Source: Acidimicrobiia bacterium (GTDB lineage: Bacteria; Actinomycetota; Acidimicrobiia; Acidimicrobiales; Aldehydirespiratoraceae). Taken from it: a stretch of 64,000 bases of DNA. The DNA lies in assembly GCA_022820805.1 (NCBI GenBank), contig JAJEEV010000007.1, positions 1 through 64,000 on the forward strand, given 5' to 3'. The notes beneath the pieces were generated by a model. The model was not told where the DNA came from. It saw only the letters and a program-made list of their open reading frames with translations, and ran no database searches. Numbering within the stretch: the stretch's first letter is position 1; every line of letters begins with the position of its first letter. A program made the position numbers and the translations under genes. Below, in pieces: positions 31,944-40,907 of this stretch.

Positions 31944-34702
31944 CGTCCGCTCCTCTCGATGGCTGCAATGTCTATCGCCGCGTCCCGGTGGTCCGACACC
32001 TGGCCCCGAACCGCGGCCTCGATCAGAGCCTGGGTCTCAGCGTGCTCGGGTGCCGTCAGCAGCCGCTCGGCGGGACCGTCCTCGACGACGCGGCCGTCGC
32101 AGAGCACCACGATCCGGTCGGCCACCAGCCGTGCGAGGGAGATGTCGTGGGTGATGAACACCAGCGTGGCTCCCAGCGTCTCACGGACGGCGAGCAGGTG
32201 CGCGGCCACTGTCGCCCGCAGGGACGCGTCGAGCATGGACGCGGGCTCATCGGCCACGATGAGTTCAGGGCTTGCGACCAGCGTCCGGGCCAGGGCGACC
32301 CGCTGGCGCTGGCCGCCGCTGAGCGTGCCGGGATGGCGGTTCACGAACCCGTCCACGGGCACCAGGCCCAGCAGCTGCAGCGCATCGGCGATCCGGGATG
32401 AGCGCTCCTGTCTGCCCATGCCCTGAATGGCGAGGGGCTCGCCCACCAGCCCGGCAACCGTCATGTTCGGATGCAGTGACTCGTACGGGTCCTGGAACAC
32501 CATCTGGACTCGCCGCCTCAGCGCGCTCAGCCGGTTTCTCGAAAGCTCAGCGGTGCCCTCGCCCAGCAGTTCGACCGAACCCGAGGTCGGCCTGGCCAGT
32601 CCCAGCGCCAGTCTTGCGATGGTGGACTTGCCGGCCGCGCTCCTGCCGATGATGGCGACGGACTGGCCGACACCGATCTCCAGGGACACGCCGTCGAGCG
32701 CGGTCACGTCGGGCTGCCCGCGGCGCCGGCCGGGGTAGACCACCCGCACACCGTCCAGCCGCAAGGCGATCTGGTCCGCTCCGGTTGCGGAACTCGACGA
32801 AGCGTCCGGCGAGGGCGCCGCGGCGTTACCGGCATCCGGGCGATCATCGCGGCTCGAGCCGACCGGAGCGTGGTGGCAGGCCACCATCACACCCTCCACG
32901 GGACGCTCCGCCGGCACCACGCTGTCGCAGTCGCCGCGCCGGTGAGGGCACCGGGGGGCGAAGGCGCAGCCAGGCGGGAGTTCGCTGGGGTCGGGGACGT
33001 CGCCCGGCACCGGCCTCAGGCTCACGGTGGTCGCCCGCAGCGACGGGAACGCGTCCAGCAGCATCGACGTGTAGGGATGCTGGGGACGGCTGATCACGAC
33101 TCGGGCCGGGCCGGACTCCACCACCCTCCCGCCGTACATGACGACGAGGTCGTCGGCACGGGACGCCACCAACCGCAGGTCGTGGGAGATCAGCCACAGG
33201 TCGAAGTCGAGTCTCCGGCGCAGGTCGTCGAGGAGGTCCAGGATCGCCTGCTGGGTGACCACGTCGAGGCCCGTCGTCGGCTCGTCGGCGATGAGCAGTT
33301 GGGGCCGGTTGGCCACCGCCATGGCGATCACCGCCCGCTGGCGCTGGCCGCCGCTCAGTTCGTGGGGGAAGGCTCGGTGGCGATCGGGGGGCAGCCCGAC
33401 TTCGGACAGGAGGTCGCCGGCCCGCTCCGCGGCCACCCCGGCTGCCGTTGCCAGCGACGCTGACTCCGCCACCTGGTCCAGCACCGTCATGGTGGGATCG
33501 AGCACGCTCATGGCCGCCTGGGGGACGATCGCCACGTCCCGGCCCCGGATCTTCTCCAGGCCGAGCCTCCCGAGCCTGCGCAGGTCGACGTCGCCCAGCA
33601 TCACGGCCTCAGCGCGGATGACCCCGGGATGGGGCACGAGGCCCGGCACCGACAGGCCGAGCGTCGACTTGCCCGACCCCGATTCGCCGACGAGGCCCAG
33701 CACCCTTCCACGCCCGACTCGCACGTCGGCCTCCCGCACCACTGAGACGCCGTCGAAGTCCACGGACAGGGCCCGCACGTCAAGGCGAACCTCCGGTGGA
33801 CACGCAGCGGGGACCGCCTCGGCCAGCCGCCGCCGGCTCGGCGGCCTCCAGCCGTGCCCGCTCAACTGGGGATCGGCCATCTCCTCGAAGGCGAATCCCA
33901 CGAAGGCCAGGCCGACGATGAGGATCGTCAGGGCAATCCCGGGCGGGACGATCCACCACAGCCATGCGTCGGTGAGGATGGCGCTCCCGTTGTTGGCGAA
34001 GTACAGCGTCGAGCCCCAACTGATGCGGCCCGGGTCGCCCAGCCCCAGGAACGCCACCCCCGACTGCACGATGACCGCGACCGCAGCGGCCCGAACGAAC
34101 TGCGACACCAGCAGCGGAACGAGGCGCCACAGAATGTGGACGACCATTATCCGCACCGGGTTCGCTCCCATCGCCAGGGCCGCCTCGGTGTGGCCGAACT
34201 CTCTAATCTTGAGGACCTGGCCGCGCAGCAGGCGGGCGGGCCGCGCCCACAGCACCCCGGCGATCAGCACGATCAGCACGTCGAGCCCGCGGCCGAAGTA
34301 GGCGGCCAGAACCAGGACCAGCACCAGGAACGGGAGCGACAGGGTCAGGTCGACGATCCTCATGATCACGGCGTCCACCCAGCGGAGGTACCAGCCCGCC
34401 ACCAGCGCGGCCGCGGTTCCCAGCACGGTGGCGACCACAGCCGCCACCAGGCCCACCCAGAGCGAGACCCGGGCGCCGAACACCAGCTGGGACCAGAGGT
34501 CCCGTCCGAGGTCGTCGGTGCCCAGCAGGTGATCGGACGACGGGGCCTCATACGGTGAGCCGGTGGAACGATCGGGCGGATGCACGGTCAGCAGGTCGGC
34601 GAACACGGCCGCGCCCAGCACCAGCACCAGCATCAGGAATCCGGCGGCGGCCAGCACCCTCGTGCTGGGCCGGATCTGGGCCCGGTACCTGTTCACGCTC
34701 AT
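31940..34702 (-). CDS. Peptide/nickel-type ABC transporter: permease fused to two ATPase domains
   Basis: One 920-residue chain holds three subunits that are normally separate. Residues 1-300 are a DppC/NikC-type permease (GTDDLGRDLWSQLVFGAR, ALAMGANPVRI, and five to six membrane helices). A first ATPase follows (GLVGESGSGKSTLG, ELSGGQRQRAVIA, LLIADEPTTGLD) with the Cys-rich end typical of Opp/Dpp/Nik ATPases (GCAFAPRCPHRRGDC). A second ATPase completes it (IIGRSAAGKSTIAR, TLSGGQRQRVALA, LIVADEPASMLD). It overlaps the permease gene before it and the DsrE-like gene after it by 4 nt each. Nickel as substrate is inferred from the hydrogenase and CooC context; peptide transport is the alternative. 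Confidence 0.85.
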   Translation of the reverse strand: MSVNRYRAQIRPSTRVLAAAGFLMLVLVLGAAVFADLLTVHPPDRSTGSPYEAPSSDHLLGTDDLGRDLWSQLVFGARVSLWVGLVAAVVATVLGTAAALVAGWYLRWVDAVIMRIVDLTLSLPFLVLVLVLAAYFGRGLDVLIVLIAGVLWARPARLLRGQVLKIREFGHTEAALAMGANPVRIMVVHILWRLVPLLVSQFVRAAAVAVIVQSGVAFLGLGDPGRISWGSTLYFANNGSAILTDAWLWWIVPPGIALTILIVGLAFVGFAFEEMADPQLSGHGWRPPSRRRLAEAVPAACPPEVRLDVRALSVDFDGVSVVREADVRVGRGRVLGLVGESGSGKSTLGLSVPGLVPHPGVIRAEAVMLGDVDLRRLGRLGLEKIRGRDVAIVPQAAMSVLDPTMTVLDQVAESASLATAAGVAAERAGDLLSEVGLPPDRHRAFPHELSGGQRQRAVIAMAVANRPQLLIADEPTTGLDVVTQQAILDLLDDLRRRLDFDLWLISHDLRLVASRADDLVVMYGGRVVESGPARVVISRPQHPYTSMLLDAFPSLRATTVSLRPVPGDVPDPSELPPGCAFAPRCPHRRGDCDSVVPAERPVEGVMVACHHAPVGSSRDDRPDAGNAAAPSPDASSSSATGADQIALRLDGVRVVYPGRRRGQPDVTALDGVSLEIGVGQSVAIIGRSAAGKSTIARLALGLARPTSGSVELLGEGTAELSRNRLSALRRRVQMVFQDPYESLHPNMTVAGLVGEPLAIQGMGRQERSSRIADALQLLGLVPVDGFVNRHPGTLSGGQRQRVALARTLVASPELIVADEPASMLDASLRATVAAHLLAVRETLGATLVFITHDISLARLVADRIVVLCDGRVVEDGPAERLLTAPEHAETQALIEAAVRGQVSDHRDAAIDIAAIERSGR

Positions 34703-35709
34703 CGCGAACCAGCCCGCCGAACCCGGGGATCGAGCAGCGGGTACAGCAGGTCGGCCAGCAGGTTCGCCCCGATGGCGATGAGCGACAGCAGCAGGAACAC
34801 CGCCTGCAGCACGGGGTAGTCGCGGGCTCGCACCGCGCTGAAGGCGAGGGAGCCGAGGCCCGGATACGAGAACACGCTCTCGACCACAGTCGCCGCGCCC
34901 ACCAGGGTCGAGAACCCGAGGAGGGCCACCGTCGACACCGGGACCATGGCGTTGCGGGCTGCGTGACGGCGCACACCCCTATCGGCCAGGCCCTTGGCCC
35001 GGGCCATGAAGACGTAGTCCTCGCCGAGTTCGGAGACCATGGCCGACCGGGCGACGACGAACACCGACCCCAGGCCGACGAAGGTGAGCGTGACGGCCGG
35101 CATCACCAGGCGCTTGCCGGCATCGGCGATCCAGGCCCAGCCGGTCAGCGCCTCGGGCGACACCGCCCCGTACACGGGCAGCCACTCGAGCTGGACCGAG
35201 AACACCAGCAGCAGCATCAGGCCCACGAAGAACGCCGGCAGCGCATCCACAGCCAGCACGCCGGCCAGCAGCGAGACGTCACGGCGCGAGCCTCGACGCC
35301 AGCCGGCCGCGAATCCCAGCGCGACGCCGAGGATCGTCGACACCGCGACAGCCGTGCCCACCAGCAGCAGCGACCACCAGAGCCGCTCGGCGACCACCTC
35401 CGACACCGGCCTGCCGTCGCGTACCGAGATGCCGAGGTCGCCCTGGGCCACATTGGCCAGGTAGCTGGTGAACTGCTGCCAACCGGAGCCGTCGAGGTCG
35501 AAGCGCTCCAGCATCGACTCGCGAGCCGACTCCTCGATCGTGCCCGCCTCGGGAGGCACCAGGTAGTCGACGGGATCGCCCGGGGCGAGCCGGGGCAGCG
35601 CGAAGTTGACGACCAGAGCGGCCAGGATCACGGCCGCGTACTGCGACGCCAGCCGAACCCAGCGCGACGATGTGCGATCTGCCAGCCGCCCTCGAAACGA
35701 ACCGGTCAT
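34699..35709 (-). CDS. Peptide/nickel-type ABC transporter permease (DppB/NikB-like)
   Basis: A 336-residue permease with an N-terminal membrane helix, a periplasmic domain (residues 55-110, LAPGDPVDYLVPPEAGT), five more membrane helices and the cytoplasmic loop DYVFMARAKGLADRGVRRHAARNA that docks to the ATPase. It is the partner of the permease half of the fused protein that follows. The stop and the next start share ATGA. The binding-protein gene lies 20 bp upstream. The operon order is binding protein, B permease, fused C permease-ATPases, DsrE-like, and two ATPases. Confidence 0.85.
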   Translation of the reverse strand: MTGSFRGRLADRTSSRWVRLASQYAAVILAALVVNFALPRLAPGDPVDYLVPPEAGTIEESARESMLERFDLDGSGWQQFTSYLANVAQGDLGISVRDGRPVSEVVAERLWWSLLLVGTAVAVSTILGVALGFAAGWRRGSRRDVSLLAGVLAVDALPAFFVGLMLLLVFSVQLEWLPVYGAVSPEALTGWAWIADAGKRLVMPAVTLTFVGLGSVFVVARSAMVSELGEDYVFMARAKGLADRGVRRHAARNAMVPVSTVALLGFSTLVGAATVVESVFSYPGLGSLAFSAVRARDYPVLQAVFLLLSLIAIGANLLADLLYPLLDPRVRRAGSR

Positions 35710-35729
35710 CGGGAGAGCGTCAGCCGGAG

Positions 35730-37739
35730 TTAATCCTCAACCGTGCCCTCACGGCCGCGGCGGCGGACGACGACGAACGCTGCCACCGCGGCGGCAACGA
35801 TCACCAGGACCACCACGAACGTGACCGCACCGCCGGACCCGCCGTCGTCGGCGTCGGCGTCGCCGTCGACCTCGGCAGCCTCCTCGGGAGCAGGCGCGGC
35901 CGTCCCCGCGTCGTCGCTCGCGGTCCCGCCGTCCGTCGAGGCGGTGCTCGGGGCGTCTGCATCTCCGGCGTCGGTGCTCGAGGCGTCAGCGCCCTCAGGG
36001 GCGGAGTCCTCGGTTACAGCCTCCTCCGGCGCGGGCTCCGAGTCGGCAGCCTCGGAGTCCTCCCCGGATTCAGGCTCGGATGCGACCGGCTCCTCGGCGG
36101 ACTCCTCAGCCACAGCCGAGCCCGCGGCATAGGGCGCGAGGAATGACCGCTTGGTGAACACGCCGTGTCCGGGGTCGCTGATCCAGCCGTCGTAGACGCC
36201 AGGCCGGTATCCCCAGCGGCCGTCGGGGTAGTAGAGGACGACTGCGGGCGCTTCGGCGGCGAATATCTCCTGGGCCTGCCCGATCAGCGTGAGCTTCTCG
36301 TCGATCGGCGCGTCCAGAGCGTCCTCAAGCACCGCGTCGAAGTCGGGGTTGGCGTAGCCGCTGAAGATGCCGCCCACACCCCGGCCGGGGCTGTGGAAGA
36401 AGAAGAACAGATGGTCCGGGTCGGCGTGGGCGTGGGACTCGAACACCGCGATGAACATCTCGACCGTCGGCGGACCGTCGGGGCCCGGACGGCGGGCGGC
36501 CGTGATCGCGGGAGCATCGAGGGGCTCGACCGTGATGTCCACACCGATGGCCGACAACTGCTCGGCCACCAGCTCCCCGGATCGGATCTGGGGCGGCGCG
36601 GCCGCGTTGACCAGCAGCGTGAACGCCAGCGGCGCGCCGTCGGCGCTGCGGCGCACGCCCCCGTCGCCCAGCGGGTAGCCGGCCTCGTCGAGCATCGCGC
36701 CGGCGGCGCCGGCGTCGAACTGGTGCCCGCCGACCGGGTGGGCCCAGGGCGAGTCGGGGTGGGTCCACGTGTCGTTGCCGGGCCTCCCCAGCCCGCCCTC
36801 GACGATGTCGACTATCGCCTGCACGTCGAGAGCCATGCTCATGGCCTTGCGCACGGCGGGGTCTCGCAGGATCGGCTTGCGGGTGTTGAACATCAGGTAC
36901 AGGGACTGCATGCGGCTGCCGGTGATCACCGAGAGCTCCTCGTTCTCCTGCACCCGCGGCACCAGCGGCGCCGGCAGGTTGCGGGTCACGAAGTCGAGCT
37001 CGCCGGTCTGGAGCCCCGCGAAGGCGGCCTGCGCGTCCCTGACGACCGGCATGATCAGCCTGTCGACCAGGGGCGGGCCCAGGAAGTAGTCGGGGTTGGC
37101 TTCAAGGCGGTAGGACACGCCCGGGTCGTAGTCGACCATCATGTAAGGACCGGTGCCGACGGGGAGCGAGGTGGCGTCGGCGCGGGGATCGGTGACACCC
37201 TCCCAGACGTGCTTGGGAAGGATCGGGATGTCCCCGCCGGGGAGCAGCTTGAAGGTCGTGACCGGGTCCTGGAAGGTGAGCTGGACGGTGGCATCGTCGA
37301 TCACCGACGCCGACTCGAACACCGGGTGGTCGTAGACGTGGTGCCCGTAGCGTCCGGGCCCACCGTCGGCCGCGAAGTACTCGAAGGTGAAGGCCACATC
37401 GGCGGCGGTGAACGGCGTGCCGTCGTGCCAGCGGACGTCCTCGCGCACGGTGACCGTCCAGGTGCGGAAGTCCTCGGACGGCTCCGCGCCGGTGGCCAGC
37501 CACGGCTCGGGGTCGAGGCGGCTCTGCGACCAGAACAAGGTGTCGTACACCAGCATCGTGAAGTCGTGGGTCAGCGGCAGCGCCTGGGGAACGATGAACG
37601 GGTTGAGGTTCTTCTCAGCCGCGTGCAGACCCACCCGGACCACGACCTCCTCGTCGTCTTGGGCAGCCGCGAGCGGCGCCAGGGCGACACCGAGAAATGC
37701 CAGGATGAGAGCGAGAATGGTGATTCGATGGCGAAGCAT
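35730..37739 (-). CDS. Family 5 solute-binding protein with C-terminal membrane anchor
   Basis: Extracytoplasmic binding protein of the Opp/Dpp/Nik class. It has a signal peptide (residues 1-25, ending PLAAAQDDEE) and an SBP_bac_5 domain to about residue 530 (FRTWTVTVREDVRWHDG is the family hallmark). An acidic Ser/Ala-rich spacer of about 100 residues follows, then a membrane helix (VTFVVVLVIVAAAVAAFVVV) and a basic end. Most Gram-positive homologues are lipoproteins; this one is held by its C-terminus. It heads the transporter operon 44 bp from operator C. Nickel or a nickel chelate is the likely ligand from context only. The start is ATG 37739; ATG 37799 would add 20 residues. Confidence 0.8.
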   Translation of the reverse strand: MLRHRITILALILAFLGVALAPLAAAQDDEEVVVRVGLHAAEKNLNPFIVPQALPLTHDFTMLVYDTLFWSQSRLDPEPWLATGAEPSEDFRTWTVTVREDVRWHDGTPFTAADVAFTFEYFAADGGPGRYGHHVYDHPVFESASVIDDATVQLTFQDPVTTFKLLPGGDIPILPKHVWEGVTDPRADATSLPVGTGPYMMVDYDPGVSYRLEANPDYFLGPPLVDRLIMPVVRDAQAAFAGLQTGELDFVTRNLPAPLVPRVQENEELSVITGSRMQSLYLMFNTRKPILRDPAVRKAMSMALDVQAIVDIVEGGLGRPGNDTWTHPDSPWAHPVGGHQFDAGAAGAMLDEAGYPLGDGGVRRSADGAPLAFTLLVNAAAPPQIRSGELVAEQLSAIGVDITVEPLDAPAITAARRPGPDGPPTVEMFIAVFESHAHADPDHLFFFFHSPGRGVGGIFSGYANPDFDAVLEDALDAPIDEKLTLIGQAQEIFAAEAPAVVLYYPDGRWGYRPGVYDGWISDPGHGVFTKRSFLAPYAAGSAVAEESAEEPVASEPESGEDSEAADSEPAPEEAVTEDSAPEGADASSTDAGDADAPSTASTDGGTASDDAGTAAPAPEEAAEVDGDADADDGGSGGAVTFVVVLVIVAAAVAAFVVVRRRGREGTVED

Positions 37740-37782
37740 GGCGGCGGAAGCTAGGGACGCCGTCACCACAGAGTCAAATCCA

Positions 37783-37803
37783 TTATATGTAAGATGCATT
37801 TAG
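37783..37803. promoter_or_regulatory. Predicted operator C of the hydrogenase regulon
   Basis: A 21-bp imperfect palindrome, with half-sites CTAAATGC and ACATATAA when read on the minus strand. It resembles the sites at 29950 and 47985 but is the least conserved. It lies midway between the divergent starts of the transporter operon (37739) and hypF (37823), so it can control both. Confidence 0.5.
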
Positions 37804-37822
37804 CAAACTCAACGTCACCACG

Positions 37823-40084
37823 ATGCGACGCCGTCGCCTGCGGATAGCCGGCACCGTCCAGGGCGTGGGGTTCCGGCCCCACTTGCACCGGCTGGCCCGC
37901 AGCCTGTCGTTGACGGGTGCCGCTGGCAATGACGACGACGGCGTCTGGTGCGAGATCCAGGGTCTCCAACTCGACCTGGACTCGTTCGAGGCGCGAGTGG
38001 TCTCTGAGGCTCCGCCGCTGGCCCGGGTGGACTCGGTTCGCTCCACCGCCATGCCCGCCGTCGAGGGCGAGCAGGGGTTCGCGCTCGCGGCCAGCGAAAC
38101 CGGTTCGGGCACGGTCGCCGGAACCGTTCCCCCCGACGTCGCCGCCTGTGAGGCCTGCCGCGCCGATGTCGCCGATCCAGCGGGTCGCCGCTACCGGTAC
38201 GCCTTCACCTGCTGCACCGACTGCGGCCCCCGCTTCACAGTGGTGCGGAGCCTGCCCTACGACCGCGAGCGCACCTCGATGTCGGCCTTCGAGCTCTGCA
38301 AGGCCTGCGAGGCCGAGTACCTGGACCCTGCCGACCGCCGCCATCACGCGCAAGCGGTGTGCTGTGACGCCTGCGGGCCGGCGCTGTCGCTGGAGACGAC
38401 GCTCGGGGAAGCCGTCGACGGTGACCCGGTCGAAGCAGCCGCCGACCTGCTGGGGGCGGGCGGCATCGTCGCCGTCAAGGGCGTCGGGGGCTACCAGCTG
38501 GCGTGCCGGGCCGATGACGGCGCCGCGGTGGCCCGGCTGCGGCATCGGAAGCACCGCGAGGAGAAGCCGTTCGCCCTGCTGGTCGACTCGGTCGAGGCGG
38601 CCCGGGCTCTTGTCGAGCTGGACGACCTGGCCTGCCGTGTCCTGAGCGGACCGGAGGCGCCCATCGTGCTGGCGCCCCGACGGGCCTCGGCCCCGATCGC
38701 CGCCGGAGTGGCGCCCGACACTCGCCTTCTGGGCGTGATGCTCCCGGCCACACCCCTGCACGCGCTGCTGGTCGAGGCGGTGGGCGCGACGCTGGTGTGC
38801 ACCAGCGGCAACCGCTCCGACGAGCCCATCGTCACCGACGACGCCCGCGTTCAACCTGACTTGGGCGACATCGCCGACGCGGTCCTGGTCCACAACCGGA
38901 GGATCGAGCGCCGAGCCGACGACTCGGTGGGCCATGTCGTGCACGGCGGCTTCCAGCTGCTGCGGCGGGCGCGGGGCTACGCGCCGGGCGCGGTGCGGCT
39001 CGACCGCGGCGGCCCGCCCGTGCTGGCGGTGGGCGCCGAGCTCAAGAGCACGGTCTGCCTGGCCCTGGGGGCCGACGCCCACATGTCGGTGCACCTCGGC
39101 GACCTCGAGCATCCGGCCGCTCTGGCCGCCTTCGAGGCCGCGGTCGCCGACCTGCTGGAGCTGACCCGGACCGCTCCGGAGCTGGTGGTGCACGACCGGC
39201 ATCCCGAGTACCTGTCGACCAAGTTCGCGGCCAGCGTCGACCTCGCGCCCCGGCTGGGCGTGCAGCACCACCACGCCCACCTGGCCTCCTGCCTGGCCGA
39301 CGCGGGCTTCCGGGGCCCAGCCATCGGTGTGATGTTCGACGGGATGGGCTGGGGCGCCGACGGCACCCTGTGGGGCGGCGAGATCCTCGTGGGCGACGCC
39401 GGCGGCTACGAGCGCGTCGCCCACCTGCGTCCGGCACCCATGCCGGGGGGCAGCGCCGCGGTGCGCCAGCCGTGGCGCATGGCGCTGGCCCATCTGCACG
39501 AGACGTTCGGCAGGGACCTGCCCGCCCTCGCCTGCGTGACCGACCACATCGAGGACGCTCCGCGGGTGCTGGACCAGTGCCGTCCGGGCCAGTCGATGCT
39601 CACCACCTCGATGGGCCGGTTGTTCGACTCGGTGTCAGCCCTCTGCGGCCTCGTCGAGACGGCGACCTACGAGGGGCAGGCCGCCATCCGGCTGGAGCAG
39701 GCCGCGGGGCCCGACGTCAGGCGTTACCCAGTCGAGATCAGCGCGGGCACGCCGGCCGTGATCGAGTTCTCCGCCGTTGTGGAAGCCGTGGTGTCGGACC
39801 TGCTGGCCGGGCGTCAGCCATCACAGGTCTCAGCGGCACTCCACCGGTGGGTCGCCGACGTGACCGTCGCTGCGTGCCATCAGATCCGGGAGGTGACCGG
39901 CCTGTCGACGGTGGCCCTGTCGGGCGGCGTCTTCCAGAATCGCCTTCTGGTTGAGCTGCTCCTCCCCGAGCTGGAGCAGTCCGGTTTCGAGGTCCTCCGC
40001 CACCGCCAGGTCCCACCCAACGACGGCGGCATCGCGCTCGGCCAGGCGGCGGTGGGACGGGCCATGCTGGCCGGCCGCGGCTAG
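37823..40084 (+). CDS. hypF: Carbamoyltransferase HypF
   Basis: Activates carbamoyl phosphate and transfers the carbamoyl group to the C-terminal Cys of HypE, the first step in making the CN ligands of the NiFe site. The 753-residue product has an N-terminal acylphosphatase domain (RRLRIAGTVQGVGFRPHLHRLA), paired zinc-finger motifs (CEACRADV..., CTDCGPRFT, CKACEAEY, CCDACGPAL), a YrdC-like domain (GGIVAVKGVGGYQLACRA) and a Kae1-like C-terminal domain with HHHAH and LSGGVFQNRLL. The length is normal. The ATG 37823 follows operator C. It is 42 bp upstream of a CooC-type gene on the same strand. Confidence 0.95.
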   Translation: MRRRRLRIAGTVQGVGFRPHLHRLARSLSLTGAAGNDDDGVWCEIQGLQLDLDSFEARVVSEAPPLARVDSVRSTAMPAVEGEQGFALAASETGSGTVAGTVPPDVAACEACRADVADPAGRRYRYAFTCCTDCGPRFTVVRSLPYDRERTSMSAFELCKACEAEYLDPADRRHHAQAVCCDACGPALSLETTLGEAVDGDPVEAAADLLGAGGIVAVKGVGGYQLACRADDGAAVARLRHRKHREEKPFALLVDSVEAARALVELDDLACRVLSGPEAPIVLAPRRASAPIAAGVAPDTRLLGVMLPATPLHALLVEAVGATLVCTSGNRSDEPIVTDDARVQPDLGDIADAVLVHNRRIERRADDSVGHVVHGGFQLLRRARGYAPGAVRLDRGGPPVLAVGAELKSTVCLALGADAHMSVHLGDLEHPAALAAFEAAVADLLELTRTAPELVVHDRHPEYLSTKFAASVDLAPRLGVQHHHAHLASCLADAGFRGPAIGVMFDGMGWGADGTLWGGEILVGDAGGYERVAHLRPAPMPGGSAAVRQPWRMALAHLHETFGRDLPALACVTDHIEDAPRVLDQCRPGQSMLTTSMGRLFDSVSALCGLVETATYEGQAAIRLEQAAGPDVRRYPVEISAGTPAVIEFSAVVEAVVSDLLAGRQPSQVSAALHRWVADVTVAACHQIREVTGLSTVALSGGVFQNRLLVELLLPELEQSGFEVLRHRQVPPNDGGIALGQAAVGRAMLAGRG

Positions 40085-40126
40085 CGTTTCACGAGTGGAG
40101 CATCCGAGCGACGGAGCGTTGGCACC

Positions 40127-40891
40127 ATGAAGATCGGGGTAGTGGGCAAGGGCGGCGTGGGCAAGACCACGCTCAGCGCGCTGCTGGCCCGGTCGCTTGC
40201 CGAGCGCGGCCGCCGGGTACTGGCCGTGGACACCGACTCCAACCCCAACCTGGGGCTGTCGCTGGGACTCGACCCCGCCGCGACCGAGGCCCTTCCGACG
40301 GTGCCGAGGTCGATCATCGTCGGCACCCGGGGCGACCTGACCGTCGGCGAGCTGATGGCCGACTACGCAGCCGCGACCCCTTCGGGCGTGACCGTGATGT
40401 CGGCGTTGCGGGTGACCGAGGCTGCCGCCGGATGCACCTGCGGCGGTCACGCCACCGTGCGGAGCCTGCTGGGCGAGGCCCTCGATACCGAGACCGACGA
40501 CACCATCGTCGACATGGAGGCGGGCATCGAGCATCTCAGCCGCTCCGGTGGGACACTGGCCCACGCCGATGTGCTGGTCCTGGTCATGGAGCCCAGCCTC
40601 AAGGCGGTCATCACCGCCCGGCGCACGATCGCCCTGGCCCGAGAGCTGGGCATCGGCGCATGGGTCGGCGCAGGCAACAAGGTGAGCGATGACCAGAGGG
40701 ACCTCCTGGCCCGCCTGTGCGCCGACCACGACGTGCCCCTCGATGTGGTGGTTCCGGCTAGCCAACAGGTCGTCGACTCCGACCGGACGGGCATCCCGCT
40801 CGAGCGCGCCCAGGCCACCAGCGTCTGGAGCGCGGTCGAGTCCCTGACGGATCGGGTCCTCGAAACCGCCAGCGTTCCGGCACCCCGGTAG
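40127..40891 (+). CDS. CooC-type ATPase with CxC pair
   Basis: A 254-residue ATPase of the CooC/MinD family with Walker A GKGGVGKTTLSALLA, the AVDTDSNPNLGLSLGLDP segment, the metal-binding pair Cys103-Thr-Cys105 in AAGCTCGGHATV, TIVDMEAGIEHLSR and GNKVSDDQRD. CooC proteins insert nickel into carbon monoxide dehydrogenase. No CODH gene is in this window, so a role with the NiFe hydrogenase, perhaps replacing HypA/HypB, is inferred. It shares many sequence blocks with the Sec-containing paralogue at 30011 and is the best reference for reading that gene. It lies downstream of hypF in one operon. Confidence 0.85.
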   Translation: MKIGVVGKGGVGKTTLSALLARSLAERGRRVLAVDTDSNPNLGLSLGLDPAATEALPTVPRSIIVGTRGDLTVGELMADYAAATPSGVTVMSALRVTEAAAGCTCGGHATVRSLLGEALDTETDDTIVDMEAGIEHLSRSGGTLAHADVLVLVMEPSLKAVITARRTIALARELGIGAWVGAGNKVSDDQRDLLARLCADHDVPLDVVVPASQQVVDSDRTGIPLERAQATSVWSAVESLTDRVLETASVPAPR

Positions 40892-40907
40892 TCCGACCCG
40901 TCGAACC

